From positions 18,638-82,637 of the forward strand of contig DAIDKV010000269.1 in the NCBI GenBank assembly GCA_027449865.1: 64,000 nt of DNA. The letters are read 5' to 3'. Shown here piece after piece: positions 54,302 to 63,400 of this stretch. Within the stretch, counting starts at the first letter, position 1, and the number at the start of each line of letters is the position of its first letter. Source of the DNA: Planctomycetales bacterium. GTDB taxonomy: Bacteria > Planctomycetota > Planctomycetia > Isosphaerales > Isosphaeraceae. A model generated the notes under the pieces. It ran no database searches, had not been told where the DNA came from, and saw only the letters and a list, made by a program, of their open reading frames with translations. Position numbers and translations under genes: made by a program.

Positions 54302-55033
54302 TCAACCCTTCTTCTCGAAGCGGAGGAAGAAGTTCTCCTTGAGCTTCGGAGGATTCGGCGTTGGGATCACGACAAAGCCGGCCGACTCGATCTCCTTGCG
54401 GAAGACGTCCTGTCCGGCTCGAATGTGCTTGAGCACGAATCCGGAGCTGCGCCCCTCAACCCGGTCGAACTCGACGATCACCAGCCGACCACCCTTGTGG
54501 AGCGCCCGATGGATTGTGGCGAGTGTCTTCTGAGGATGCTCCAGGTGGTGGTAGACATCGCTGAAGAAGACGACGTCCACCGAGTCGGGTGGCAGGTTGG
54601 TTGAGTCCTGCGAGCCGAGGACGGTGACGATCTGGTTGAGGCCCTGCTTGCGGGCCTCGGCCTCGATGTGCTTGAGGAAGGGCTTCGCGACGTCAACCGC
54701 GTAGACCTTTCCCTTCGGACCAACCTTTTCGGCCATGAGCCGGGAGAAGAAGCCGGTCCCCGCGCCGATGTCCGCGGCGGCCATGCCGGGCTTCAGCTCG
54801 AGCTGAGCCACGATCTCGTGGCGACGGGCGTAGGGCTCGCGCGACTCGCTCTCGAACCGCTTGACGAACGCCTTCGGGTCGGGGTTGCGGAAGGTCTCAT
54901 TGATCTTCGGGTCGACCTTGGTCTTCCCCTCGTGCGCATGCTCCTGAGCCCGGACACCGGCCGTTACGACGACCACGCCGGACGCGATCGCCAGGGCGGT
55001 CGCGAAATGTCGGATGCGATGCTGCCGTTGCAT
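54302..55033 (-). CDS. Exported-type SAM-dependent methyltransferase
   Basis: It has 243 residues. A signal peptide is predicted at about 1-29 (ATALAIASGVVVVTAGVRAQ). The rest is a class I (Rossmann) methyltransferase: motif I AAADIGAGTGFFSRLMAE (about 84-101), the acidic end of strand 2 VYAVDVAKP, motif II/III DVVFFSDVYHHLEHPQ and RLVIVEFDR. Such putative periplasmic methyltransferases are common in planctomycetes but their SAM supply is unexplained. Alternatively the N-terminal segment is a membrane anchor with the enzyme in the cytosol. The substrate is unknown. The EamA transporter gene lies upstream on the same strand, 38 bp away. Confidence 0.85.
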   Translation of the reverse strand: MQRQHRIRHFATALAIASGVVVVTAGVRAQEHAHEGKTKVDPKINETFRNPDPKAFVKRFESESREPYARRHEIVAQLELKPGMAAADIGAGTGFFSRLMAEKVGPKGKVYAVDVAKPFLKHIEAEARKQGLNQIVTVLGSQDSTNLPPDSVDVVFFSDVYHHLEHPQKTLATIHRALHKGGRLVIVEFDRVEGRSSGFVLKHIRAGQDVFRKEIESAGFVVIPTPNPPKLKENFFLRFEKKG

Positions 55034-55071
55034 GTGAAAACTCCTTCATCGGGTCGGGGTGCCATCGACGT

Positions 55072-55986
55072 TCAGAGATTGCGAGGAACTTGCTGGCAGG
55101 TCTCGGGAGGCAGCCCCCGGCTTCCCGATTCCAGGGGATGGGGACGGCTCGGGGAAAGGAGCCGCCGCGGGATATATCGATAGGCGAGCCCGGCGAGCAG
55201 GAAACTGCCGCCGAGCAGAGTCGCCCGGGCGGGCCATTCGTGGACGAACAGGACGACCCAGATCGGATTGAGGATGGGCTCGATCAGCCCGATCAGGCCG
55301 GCTTCGGGCGCGGCGATCTCTCGAAGGCCGCGTGCGTAGAGGACGTAGGGGATCGCCATCTGGAGCCCGCCGAAGGCGGCCAGCACCAGCATCTGCGGAA
55401 GGTTTGGCCGGCCGATCCCCTGCCCGCTGGCCGCCGCCCAGAGCCCCAGCGACGCAGTCCCGAGGAGGTTCAGCGAGGCGCTCAGCCAGATCGGGTCGAG
55501 TCCGCGCAGCCCTCGCAGACCGACCGAGATCATCGCGTACATCAGGCCGCTGGCGAGCCCCAGTGCGATTCCCTTCCACTCGTCGGGTCGGCCGTCGTAA
55601 CCCCAGCCGACAATCAGCGCGATGCCGACCATCGCGATCGCGATGCTCACCCGAGCCCGCCCGTCCGGGCGCTCGCCGAGGAAGACCGCACTCAGGGGGA
55701 CCACCCAGAGGATCGCCGTGCACTGGAGGAAGATGGCGTTGGCCGACGTGGTTGTCTTCACCGAGGCCACGTACGTTCCGACAGTCGCCCCGAACGCCGC
55801 GCCCAATGGCAGGAGCAGTGGCCGGGGCGTCCAGGCACGTCCTGGGATGAACGGGAGCAACAGAAGCCCCGCGAAGAGCCCTCGAAAGAACGCGATGGTC
55901 ATCGCGTCCAGTTCGAGCGTCTTGGAAAGGACACCGCTGGTACTCCAGAGCACGGCTGCCGCGAAGACGTACCATCGTCCCCTCAT
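55072..55986 (-). CDS. EamA/DMT-family transporter
   Basis: It has 304 residues with about ten membrane segments in two EamA repeats (RGRWYVFAAAVLWSTSGVLSK, then GLASGLMYAMISVGLRG). ANAIFLQCTAILWVVPLSAVFLGERP and PYVLYARGLREIAAPEAGLIGLIEPILNPIWVVLFVHEWP are the typical end segments of drug/metabolite transporters (exporters of amino acids and other metabolites). The start ATG 55986 overlaps the TGA of the VCBS-repeat gene as ATGA, so the two are translationally coupled. The open frame seen further upstream is a shadow of that gene. The substrate is unknown. Confidence 0.88.
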   Translation of the reverse strand: MRGRWYVFAAAVLWSTSGVLSKTLELDAMTIAFFRGLFAGLLLLPFIPGRAWTPRPLLLPLGAAFGATVGTYVASVKTTTSANAIFLQCTAILWVVPLSAVFLGERPDGRARVSIAIAMVGIALIVGWGYDGRPDEWKGIALGLASGLMYAMISVGLRGLRGLDPIWLSASLNLLGTASLGLWAAASGQGIGRPNLPQMLVLAAFGGLQMAIPYVLYARGLREIAAPEAGLIGLIEPILNPIWVVLFVHEWPARATLLGGSFLLAGLAYRYIPRRLLSPSRPHPLESGSRGLPPETCQQVPRNL

Positions 55987-57230
55987 TGGGAGGCGCCCTG
56001 GCGGTTCCAGTAGATTCGAACGTTGTGGGTCGACCGACCTCCGGCGATGATCTCGGGGTGTCCGTCGCCGTCGAGATCGGCGGCCATCGCATCCTCGCAG
56101 CCGACGCCGCCATCGTCGATCGAATGCCGGTCGAACGCGAGGCCGTTCGCCGTCGGCTTTGGATCGAAGACGAAGACGCCCGGCCCGCGCGGGGCATTGG
56201 TCCCTGGGCGGTTGGCGTCGCGCTGGCCGATGATCAGTTCGTCGTCGGGGTCGTCGTCGAGGTTGGCGCACCAGACGGCGTGTCCCCACGTCAGCGGTTC
56301 GGCGATCACGGTGCGTTTCCAGAGTCGGCCGTCCTCGCCTCCCGCCTTCTCCGGCGGCGTGTAGACGACGACCTGGAAGCCGTGCCAGGGCTCGATTGTG
56401 GCGACGTACGACCGCCCTCCGCGCAGGCGGCCGACCTTCACCTCGCTCGCCCCCTTCGACGGTTTCGACTCCTGGTTGCCCGTTCCGATCCGGGTCTTGC
56501 TCCATCGGCCCGCCGGGTCGCGATGCAGGACGAAGACGCCCTCCCAGGCCGCCAGGACGATCTCGTCGCGGCTGTCGCCGTCGAGGTCCACAAGCTGAAG
56601 GTTGTGAATGGTGTGCAGCGAGGCGTCGGCAACCTGAGCCGGCCAGTCGGGATCGGCCGGTTTCGCGGGGACTTTGAGAACAAGCAGCCGGACGCCGTCG
56701 CCCTGGCCCCAGTCGGGTCCGCGAGTTCCCCGGCCCTGGAGCGCGGCGACCACGAGCTGCTTCGGTCCGGCCCCCGACTGCTCAACCGTCCCCCAGCGGA
56801 TGCGATGGATCATCGGCTCGTTGTATCGGATCGGGTGGAGTTGCCAGCGTCCTCCGCCGTCTCGACCGAGCCACTGGAGCGTGCTGGGCGTCTTCGAGTC
56901 AGGCGGTTTCCAGCCGGCGCCGAGGGCGAAGTCGATCCGTCCGTCGCCATCGATGTCGTGCGGCTGAATGCAGACGTTGTCGCGGGTTGTCGCGCCCCGG
57001 ATGATCTCGTGACGTGACCAGCCTGGGTTCCCGTACCAGAGAACCGCGTCCTCGGTCACCGCCACCACGTCGGGCTTTCCGTTGCCGTCGACATCGGCCG
57101 CGGTCACGGCGTAGACGATTGCGCCGGCGCGGGGATCGACCTCCTGCTTTTCGAACCGGGGAAACTGGGCCTCGGCCGCCTGGCCCAGCATCGCCAGGGG
57201 GAGGAGCAGGAGCGTGGTTCGGATTTTCAT
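55983..57230 (-). CDS. Exported VCBS/FG-GAP repeat protein
   Basis: It has 415 residues from ATG 57230, which has GGAGGC six bases upstream. A signal peptide covers about 1-22 (TTLLLLPLAMLGQAAEAQ). The rest is a beta-propeller of VCBS/FG-GAP type with repeated calcium-binding D-x-D-x-(D/N)-G loops: ADVDGNGKPDVVAV, HDIDGDGRIDFALG, VDLDGDSRDEIVLA, ANLDDDPDDELIIG and ADLDGDGHPEIIAG. It is probably periplasmic or surface-located. The stop overlaps the EamA transporter start (ATGA), an odd pairing that may reflect a common substrate or simple operon packing. The ABC ATPase gene lies 104 bp upstream on the same strand. Confidence 0.88.
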   Translation of the reverse strand: MKIRTTLLLLPLAMLGQAAEAQFPRFEKQEVDPRAGAIVYAVTAADVDGNGKPDVVAVTEDAVLWYGNPGWSRHEIIRGATTRDNVCIQPHDIDGDGRIDFALGAGWKPPDSKTPSTLQWLGRDGGGRWQLHPIRYNEPMIHRIRWGTVEQSGAGPKQLVVAALQGRGTRGPDWGQGDGVRLLVLKVPAKPADPDWPAQVADASLHTIHNLQLVDLDGDSRDEIVLAAWEGVFVLHRDPAGRWSKTRIGTGNQESKPSKGASEVKVGRLRGGRSYVATIEPWHGFQVVVYTPPEKAGGEDGRLWKRTVIAEPLTWGHAVWCANLDDDPDDELIIGQRDANRPGTNAPRGPGVFVFDPKPTANGLAFDRHSIDDGGVGCEDAMAADLDGDGHPEIIAGGRSTHNVRIYWNRQGASQ

Positions 57231-57333
57231 CGCGGCCTCCGGGGCATTCGGGGTGCGGACGCTGGCTGGGCCTACCACTCTGAATATTCAACAGGGAATA
57301 TTCAAAAAAGATCGAAGAATAAAGATTCCGTGT

Positions 57334-58932
57334 TCATCCGGCCTCGGCGCGGGTTACGGGTTGGGTTCCCTTGTCGAGGAAGCGGGTTGCGGCGTGCATG
57401 ATGGCCTCTTCCGTGGCCTCGGTGCGGGGGATGATGGCGGTGAGACGTCCCTCGCAAAGGACCAGGATGCGGTCAGCCACGGCGAGCAGTTCGGGGAGTT
57501 CGCTGGAGGTCATCAGGATCGCGCGGCCCTGACCGGCGAGGCGGCGAATCAACTGGTAGATTTCCGACTTGGCCCCGACGTCGATCCCGCGGGTCGGTTC
57601 GTCGAGGAGGAGGAGCTTTGGCTCGACGAGCAGCCATCGGGCGATGATGCATTTTTGCTGGTTCCCGCCTGAGAGACTCAGGACAGGGGCCCGGCCGCCG
57701 TCGGTCTTGATCGAAAGCTCCTGGATCGAGCTCTCGACCGCCTCTCGCTCGGCGCGGGGGTTGACCAGCGGGATTTTGCCGAAGGTCAGGCTGGGGAGCC
57801 GTCGGAGGGTAATGTTTTCGGCGACGGTCATCTGGCCGAAGAGGCCGAGCGACTTCCGGTCCTCGGTCACCATCGCGACGCCCGCCCGGATCGCCTCGTC
57901 GGGGTGTCGGAACCGGACCGGCTTGCCTTCCAGGCGAATGGTTCCGCGTGGTGGAGTGGACGTGGCGCCGTAGATGGATTCGAGCAACTCGGTCCGACCA
58001 GCGCCGAGGAGGCCAGCGATACCGATCACCTCGCCCGCGTGGGCGGTGAAGGAGATGTCCTTGAGGGTGGGGAGCCCGCTGTGGGTTGGTCTGGGAAGTG
58101 AGAGGTGCTCGACCTCAAGGATGGGCCGCTCGCCGATCGGGTGCGGGCGGTAGTTCATCGCGGCGATTTCGCGGCCGACCATCCAGCGGACGACCTGGCC
58201 GGGAGTGGTCTCCGCGCGGGTTGCCGTGGCGACGAACTGGCCGTCGCGGAGGACGGTCACTCGATCGGAGAGCCGGAAGACCTCGTTCATCTTGTGGCTG
58301 ATGTAGAGGATCGTCGCGCCCGACTTCCGGAGGTCCTCGATCACCCGGAAGAGGCGGGCGACCTCAGAATCCGAGAGCGCGGAGGTTGGTTCGTCCATGA
58401 TGACGATTGAGGCGTCGAAGGCCAGGGCCTTGGCGATCTCGACCATCTGCTGATCGCCGATCCGAAGATCGCCGACGCGGGCCCTAGGCGAGATCGGGGC
58501 CCCGAGGCGATCGAAGAGCTGGCGAGTGCGTTTCTCCATCGTCCGGGAGTCGAGCCATCGGAGTTTGCCGCCGCGGGTCGGCTCTCGGCCGAGGAAGATG
58601 TTGTCGGCAACGGTCAGTTGTGGAACGAGGTTTAACTCCTGATAGATGATTCGGATTCCAGCGTCCTCGGCGTCGCGTGGGCCGGAGAACTTGACCGGCT
58701 GGCCGTTGAGCATGATGCGGCCCTCGTAGTCAGGGATGGCCCCGGCGAGGATCTTCATCAGTGTGCTTTTGCCTGCCCCGTTCTCGCCGCAGATCGAATG
58801 CACCTCGCCCGCCGGCGCCACCAGCGTCACGCCCCGGAGGGCACGAACGCCCCCGAAGTTCTTGGCGATCTGCTGCATCTCCAGCCGGGGCATCCCAGCG
58901 ATACCCGTCGCGCCGGTTAACTGTTCATCCAT
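57334..58932 (-). CDS. Sugar-type ABC transporter ATPase with two nucleotide-binding domains
   Basis: It has 532 residues from ATG 58932; MPRLEM at 58893 is an alternative. The layout is RbsA/MglA-like. NBD1 has Walker A GENGAGKST (49-57), the Q-loop in YQELNLVPQ, LRIGDQQMVEIAKAL as the signature region and Walker B VIMDEPTSAL. NBD2 has the degenerate Walker A GLLGAGRTEL, signature LSGGNQQKCIIARWL and Walker B LLLDEPTRGIDVGAKSEIYQ. This is the normal pattern of sugar importers, where one subunit carries both domains. No matching permease or binding protein is found in the window, so its partners must be elsewhere or lost. Confidence 0.92.
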   Translation of the reverse strand: MDEQLTGATGIAGMPRLEMQQIAKNFGGVRALRGVTLVAPAGEVHSICGENGAGKSTLMKILAGAIPDYEGRIMLNGQPVKFSGPRDAEDAGIRIIYQELNLVPQLTVADNIFLGREPTRGGKLRWLDSRTMEKRTRQLFDRLGAPISPRARVGDLRIGDQQMVEIAKALAFDASIVIMDEPTSALSDSEVARLFRVIEDLRKSGATILYISHKMNEVFRLSDRVTVLRDGQFVATATRAETTPGQVVRWMVGREIAAMNYRPHPIGERPILEVEHLSLPRPTHSGLPTLKDISFTAHAGEVIGIAGLLGAGRTELLESIYGATSTPPRGTIRLEGKPVRFRHPDEAIRAGVAMVTEDRKSLGLFGQMTVAENITLRRLPSLTFGKIPLVNPRAEREAVESSIQELSIKTDGGRAPVLSLSGGNQQKCIIARWLLVEPKLLLLDEPTRGIDVGAKSEIYQLIRRLAGQGRAILMTSSELPELLAVADRILVLCEGRLTAIIPRTEATEEAIMHAATRFLDKGTQPVTRAEAG

Positions 58933-59212
58933 CGCAAGGCCCCTGCATTGCCCGACGGAAGTCTCCGCCGCACGACCACAAACCACCACGACTGACGGGC
59001 GCCCCCATCCTAATCGCATCCGAGAGTCGGGAGTAGGGCCTGCCCGCTTCCACCGCTTCCTGCTTCCTCCTATCTGGAGTCTGAGGGTCGCGATACCATT
59101 GGGAAGGCGGGTCGTGCGAGGTGGACGGAAACCGCCGATCCGGAGGTAGGGTTCTCGATCGATGGGGTCTTCGTGAATTTCCGGGTTCCACCAATCAAAA
59201 TGGAGCCTTTCC

Positions 59213-59671
59213 GTGGTGGCGCGTGTTGTCCATTTTGTCGAGTATTCCTGCCCGAAGTGCCGGGCGGAGCTGGAGGCCGAGGAGGTTCGATGGCAGGGGT
59301 GGCTCCGATGCCCGGCCTGCAATGTCCCAGCGCTACCGCCGATCCTGCTGGGGCACCCTTCCGCCCGGCGCAGGATGATCGGGGCGGTTGGCGCTGAGTT
59401 TGTGCCAGGCCTCTTCACCGAGGACACCGACACCGACGAACCCGCCGAGCCCGATCCGGTGATCGAGCCGCCGCCCTGGACGACCTCGGAGACCCTTCGG
59501 ACCGTCTTCCTCTCCGGGCTCCTGATGTCGCTCTTTCTGCTTCTGTTTGCCTACAGCGACGGCCAGTGGTCGCTGGTTGCGATCTTTGGGGGGCTCGCCT
59601 TCCTCTTCTTCCTGCTGCTCTGGTTCAGGCCGTCGCGACGAAAGCCAAGCGACTCTTTTCCGGGTGGCTGA
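59213..59671 (+). CDS. Zinc-ribbon membrane protein
   Basis: It has 152 residues starting at GTG 59213 with GGAG seven bases upstream. An N-terminal zinc-ribbon-like segment has two CxxC pairs (SCPKCRAELEAEEV, LRCPACNVPALPP, about 12-45). A disordered acidic linker (TEDTDTDEPAEPDP) precedes two membrane segments (about 93-113, LRTVFLSGLLMSLFLLLFAY, and about 117-137, WSLVAIFGGLAFLFFLLLWF). It resembles the N-terminal design of the larger zinc-ribbon/HEAT protein at 29804-31435, without the repeat domain. Function is unknown. It converges with crcB over 21 bp. Confidence 0.78.
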   Translation: MVARVVHFVEYSCPKCRAELEAEEVRWQGWLRCPACNVPALPPILLGHPSARRRMIGAVGAEFVPGLFTEDTDTDEPAEPDPVIEPPPWTTSETLRTVFLSGLLMSLFLLLFAYSDGQWSLVAIFGGLAFLFFLLLWFRPSRRKPSDSFPGG

Positions 59672-59692
59672 AGGGAGCGAGCAGTCGCGAGC

Positions 59693-60226
59693 TTAATCGC
59701 CCTCCCTCGAACCGCGTCCGGGAGCCTTCTCCGAGACCGCGCCGCGATCCGTGGGCGCCGGTGCGGGCTGGGCGATCTGCCGGACGGCGGATGTCTCGTC
59801 CGTTCTCGGCGAGGACGCGGAAACCGGCCAGCTCGAAACATGATGGTTGACCAGACGCCCGGCGCCCGTTCCGAGAACCACGGCGACCATTCCCGCCGCG
59901 ACACTTCCCACGACGTAAGCCGTCGCCTCGCCCCGGGCTCCCCGCTCCCAGAGCGCCATCGCCTCGGCTGCGTACGAGGAGAAGGTCGTGTAGCCCCCCA
60001 GGAAGCCGACCACCACCAGCAGTCGAATCTCCGGGTGTGGCATCCAGCGCGAGAGTAGAACCGCGAGCAACCCGATCGCAAAGGCACCGGTGACGTTGAT
60101 AAAGAGCGTTCCCCAGGGAAACGCTACCCCGACCCATCGGGCGATTGCCACGCCCAGCCAGTACCGGGCGTTCACGCCCAGGCTTCCGCCAATCGATAGC
60201 ACCAACACCGCTCGCCATCCTTGCAC
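59693..60226 (-). CDS. crcB: Fluoride channel CrcB/Fluc with C-terminal extension
   Basis: Dimeric fluoride exporter channel. It has 177 residues, whereas typical CrcB has about 125. The four membrane helices are clear: IGGSLGVNARYWLGV (1), PWGTLFINVTGAFAIGLLA (2, with the conserved Asn), LLVVVGFLGGYTTFSSYAAE (3, with the break and Thr/Phe/Ser fluoride track) and a last helix ending at about residue 125. The remaining 50 residues (SSWPVSASSPRTDETSA...) are disordered and Ser/Pro/Arg-rich. The start is GTG 60226 after AGGAGGGG. Only one crcB is in the window, which fits a homodimer. I could not find a fluoride riboswitch upstream. Confidence 0.92.
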   Translation of the reverse strand: MQGWRAVLVLSIGGSLGVNARYWLGVAIARWVGVAFPWGTLFINVTGAFAIGLLAVLLSRWMPHPEIRLLVVVGFLGGYTTFSSYAAEAMALWERGARGEATAYVVGSVAAGMVAVVLGTGAGRLVNHHVSSWPVSASSPRTDETSAVRQIAQPAPAPTDRGAVSEKAPGRGSREGD

Positions 60227-60494
60227 GCGCCCCTCCTCATGACAATTCCTGACGACTTGACTTGACTTCTCCGAGATCCCGTACCAAATTCGTTGGTGAA
60301 ATCCCTAGTCTAATGCGAGAGCCAGGCTGTCGGGTATCGGCTTCCGCCCCGCTTCCGAGCGGTGTTCGGCCCATGCCAGCTTCCGTACTGCGCTCTGCGT
60401 GCGTCGCGGCCCTCGTCGCGGCCAGCCTCTCTGCTCCGATGCGCGTCGACCAGGAACCCGATCTGCCACGGATGATTCACCGAGGAGAGACATC

Positions 60495-63400
60495 ATGGCG
60501 TCCCCGTCGCGATCGCGTCGGAGCCGGCCCCATCGCGAGGGGTTCGGGAGGCCGACACTCGAGGCCCTGGAAGCCCGTCTGGTCCTGACGACGCCGGCGA
60601 TCAACGTTCCGCTTCTTCCGATCGTGATCCACTCGCCGAATCCGATTGGGCCAAGCACTCCGCATGCGATTCCCACGAGCGGGCCGACGAAGCTTGACTT
60701 CGGCTCGCCCTCGCCCGTCGGCTACACGCCGAACCAGATTCTGACCGCATACGGGATTACCTCGATCAATTTTGGCAGCACCGCCAACCCGATCAAGGGG
60801 AATGGTGCTGGTCAGACCATCGCGATCGTCGACGCCTACGACGATCCGGCCTTCGTCGACACTTACATCAACGGCGTGCAATCGCAGGGACTCAACCCGG
60901 CCTTCGCCAGTAGCGACCTGGCGATGTTCGACAAGCAGTTCGGGATCAACACTCCGTTTGTCTTCACCAAGTACGGCCAGACCGGGAGCACGACGAGCCT
61001 GGCCGGCACCGACCCCGCCGGCGCGGGCAATCTGAACGGCACCTGGGAGATGGAAGAGGCGCTCGACATCGAATGGGCGCACGCGATCGCTCCGGCGGCC
61101 AACATCGACCTCGTCGAGGCGAGCAACGGCCAGAGCAACTCCGATATTTTCCAGGCCGTGCAGACCGCCGCCAATTTGCCGGGTGTCTCGGTCATTTCGA
61201 TGAGCTGGGGGATTCCCGAATACGCGAGTCAAACGTCGGTGGATTCGACGTTCACGACACCGGTCGGCCACAACGGGATCACCTTCATCGCGGCGGCGGG
61301 CGACCAGGGCTCGCCGGGGTACTATCCGGCCTACTCGCCCAACGTGCTGGCCGCCGGTGGAACAACGCTGACGCTCAACGCGAACAACACGATCCAGAGC
61401 GAGACAGCCTGGTCGGGCAGTGGCGGCGGTATCAGTCAGTATGAGCCTCAGCCGTCTTACCAGCAGGGCGTTCAGCAGACCGGCAAGCGGACCATGCCCG
61501 ACGTGGCCTGGAACGCCGATCCGAACACCGGCGTCGCGATTTACGACTCGTGGGACAGCACCGACGGCATGGGGAGCTGGTACTCGATCGGCGGGACCAG
61601 CGTGGCGGCGCCCTCGTGGTCCGGTCTCATCGCCATCGCCGACCAGGGCCGGGCGCTCCAGGGTTCCGGCAGCCTTGACGGCCCCACCCAGACCCTTCCG
61701 GCGATCTACGCGGCGCCTGCTTCCGACTTCCACGACATCACCAAGGGGAGCAACGGCGGCTTCTCCGCCGGTCCAGGCTACGACATGGTCACCGGTCTGG
61801 GCTCGCCGAACGCCCCGGCGCTGGTCAATGACCTGGTCAACTATGGGGCCGCCAGTCAGGTCGCGATCACAGCCCAGCCTCCCTCGTCTGTCATCGTCAA
61901 TGATACCTTTGGCGTGGAAGTCTCGGCCGTGAGCCCCGACGGCCACATTGATCCCTCGTACTCCGGCCCGATGACCCTCACGATCGGCAACGACCCGACC
62001 GGCGCGGCACTCGGCGGTGTCACCAACGGGACGATCACGGTCAACGCCGTGGACGGCCGTGCGGTCTTCTCGGGCCTGAGCCTCGCGAAAATCGGCTCGG
62101 GATATACGCTCACGATCTCCGGAGGGAAGCTCGGCACGGTCACCACGCAGCCGTTCTCGATCGTCGCGAATCCCGACCCGAACTCCGGAACGTTCTACCC
62201 GGTACCGGCCGATGCCAGCCTGCGCTCGGCCATCACGACGGCTGACGGCAACGGTGACGCCAGCAACACGATCGTGCTTCAAGCGGGGAGGTATATGCTG
62301 ACCGACGCCACGCTCGGCCAGATCGTGATCCAGAACACTTCGAGCCTTTCCAATAAGACGCTGACGATCGAGGGCCAGGGGGCCTCGCAGACCATCATTC
62401 GGCCGGGCAACCCCACCTGGCTGGACCGGATCTTCGAGGTGCTGGGGTCCGGGACTGCGGGGATCACCGTCGTCTTCAAGAACCTGACCATCGCTGGCGG
62501 CGATGCGACCAACGGCGGGGCCCTCGGTGGCACCGTGGCGGTCGGCGGCGGCGTACTGATCGACGGCGGAACGGTCCAGATGAGCGGGGTCGTCGTCACG
62601 GGCAACCGTGCGCAGGGGGCGATTGGCGCCGCAGGCGCGGCGGGCGTCCCCTCGCAGCCTGGGAAGAACGGGAAAGGAACGGTCGCCGGAGCTCCTCCCA
62701 CCGCTGGAGGCGCGGGCGGGTCGGCGCGTGGAGGCGGGATCTACCTGGCGTCGGGCACCCTGGTTCTCCACGATTCGAAGGTCTCGGGGAACGTCGCGTC
62801 CGGCGGTGCCGGCGGTCTCGGGGGTGATGTGCCGGCCGTCGCCGGTCAGACCAAGGTCTTCGCCGGGGCTGACGGCGGTGCAGGCGGTACAGGATCGGGC
62901 GGCGGGCTCTACGAGGCGAGCGGCTCGGTGCAGGGCTCGGCCAATTCGATCGCATCGAACTCGGCGGTGGGCGGCGCCGGTGGGACGGGCGGCAAGGGGG
63001 GCGTCGGCGGTGCGGGCGGCGTGGTCGGGACGATCGCTGGCGGTGGTGCGGGCGGTGCGGGCGGTGCCGGCGGGACGGCCCGTGGCGGTGGTTTCTATCT
63101 CGCGCAGGGAACGCTCACTCTCGCGGCGTCGAAGGTCTCGGGCAATTCGGCCGTTGGTGGCGTTGGCGGTGCGGGGGGTGCCGGCGGCGCGGGGAGCACG
63201 CTGGCCGGTGGGAGCAGCCTCAGCTTGCCCGGAGCGACTCAGACGCCGAATGGAAGCGTCCACGCCCCGAGCAGCTCCAGTTTCTTCGGTGGCGCGGGCC
63301 TGAGCAATCTCAGCAAGCTCTTCCAGGGCGCGGCAGGCGGTGCGGGAGGCAAGGGCGGGCCGGGCGGTGTTGGAGCCGGCGGTGGACTTTATCTCAATGG

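Noticed and set aside
55987..56505. An N-terminal extension of the EamA transporter
   Set aside because: It is Arg-rich, overlaps the VCBS-repeat gene in another frame, and the natural start overlaps that gene's stop as ATGA.
60227..60330. A possible fluoride riboswitch before crcB
   Set aside because: I could not find the conserved GATGG...CGCC core or its pseudoknot partner on the minus strand.
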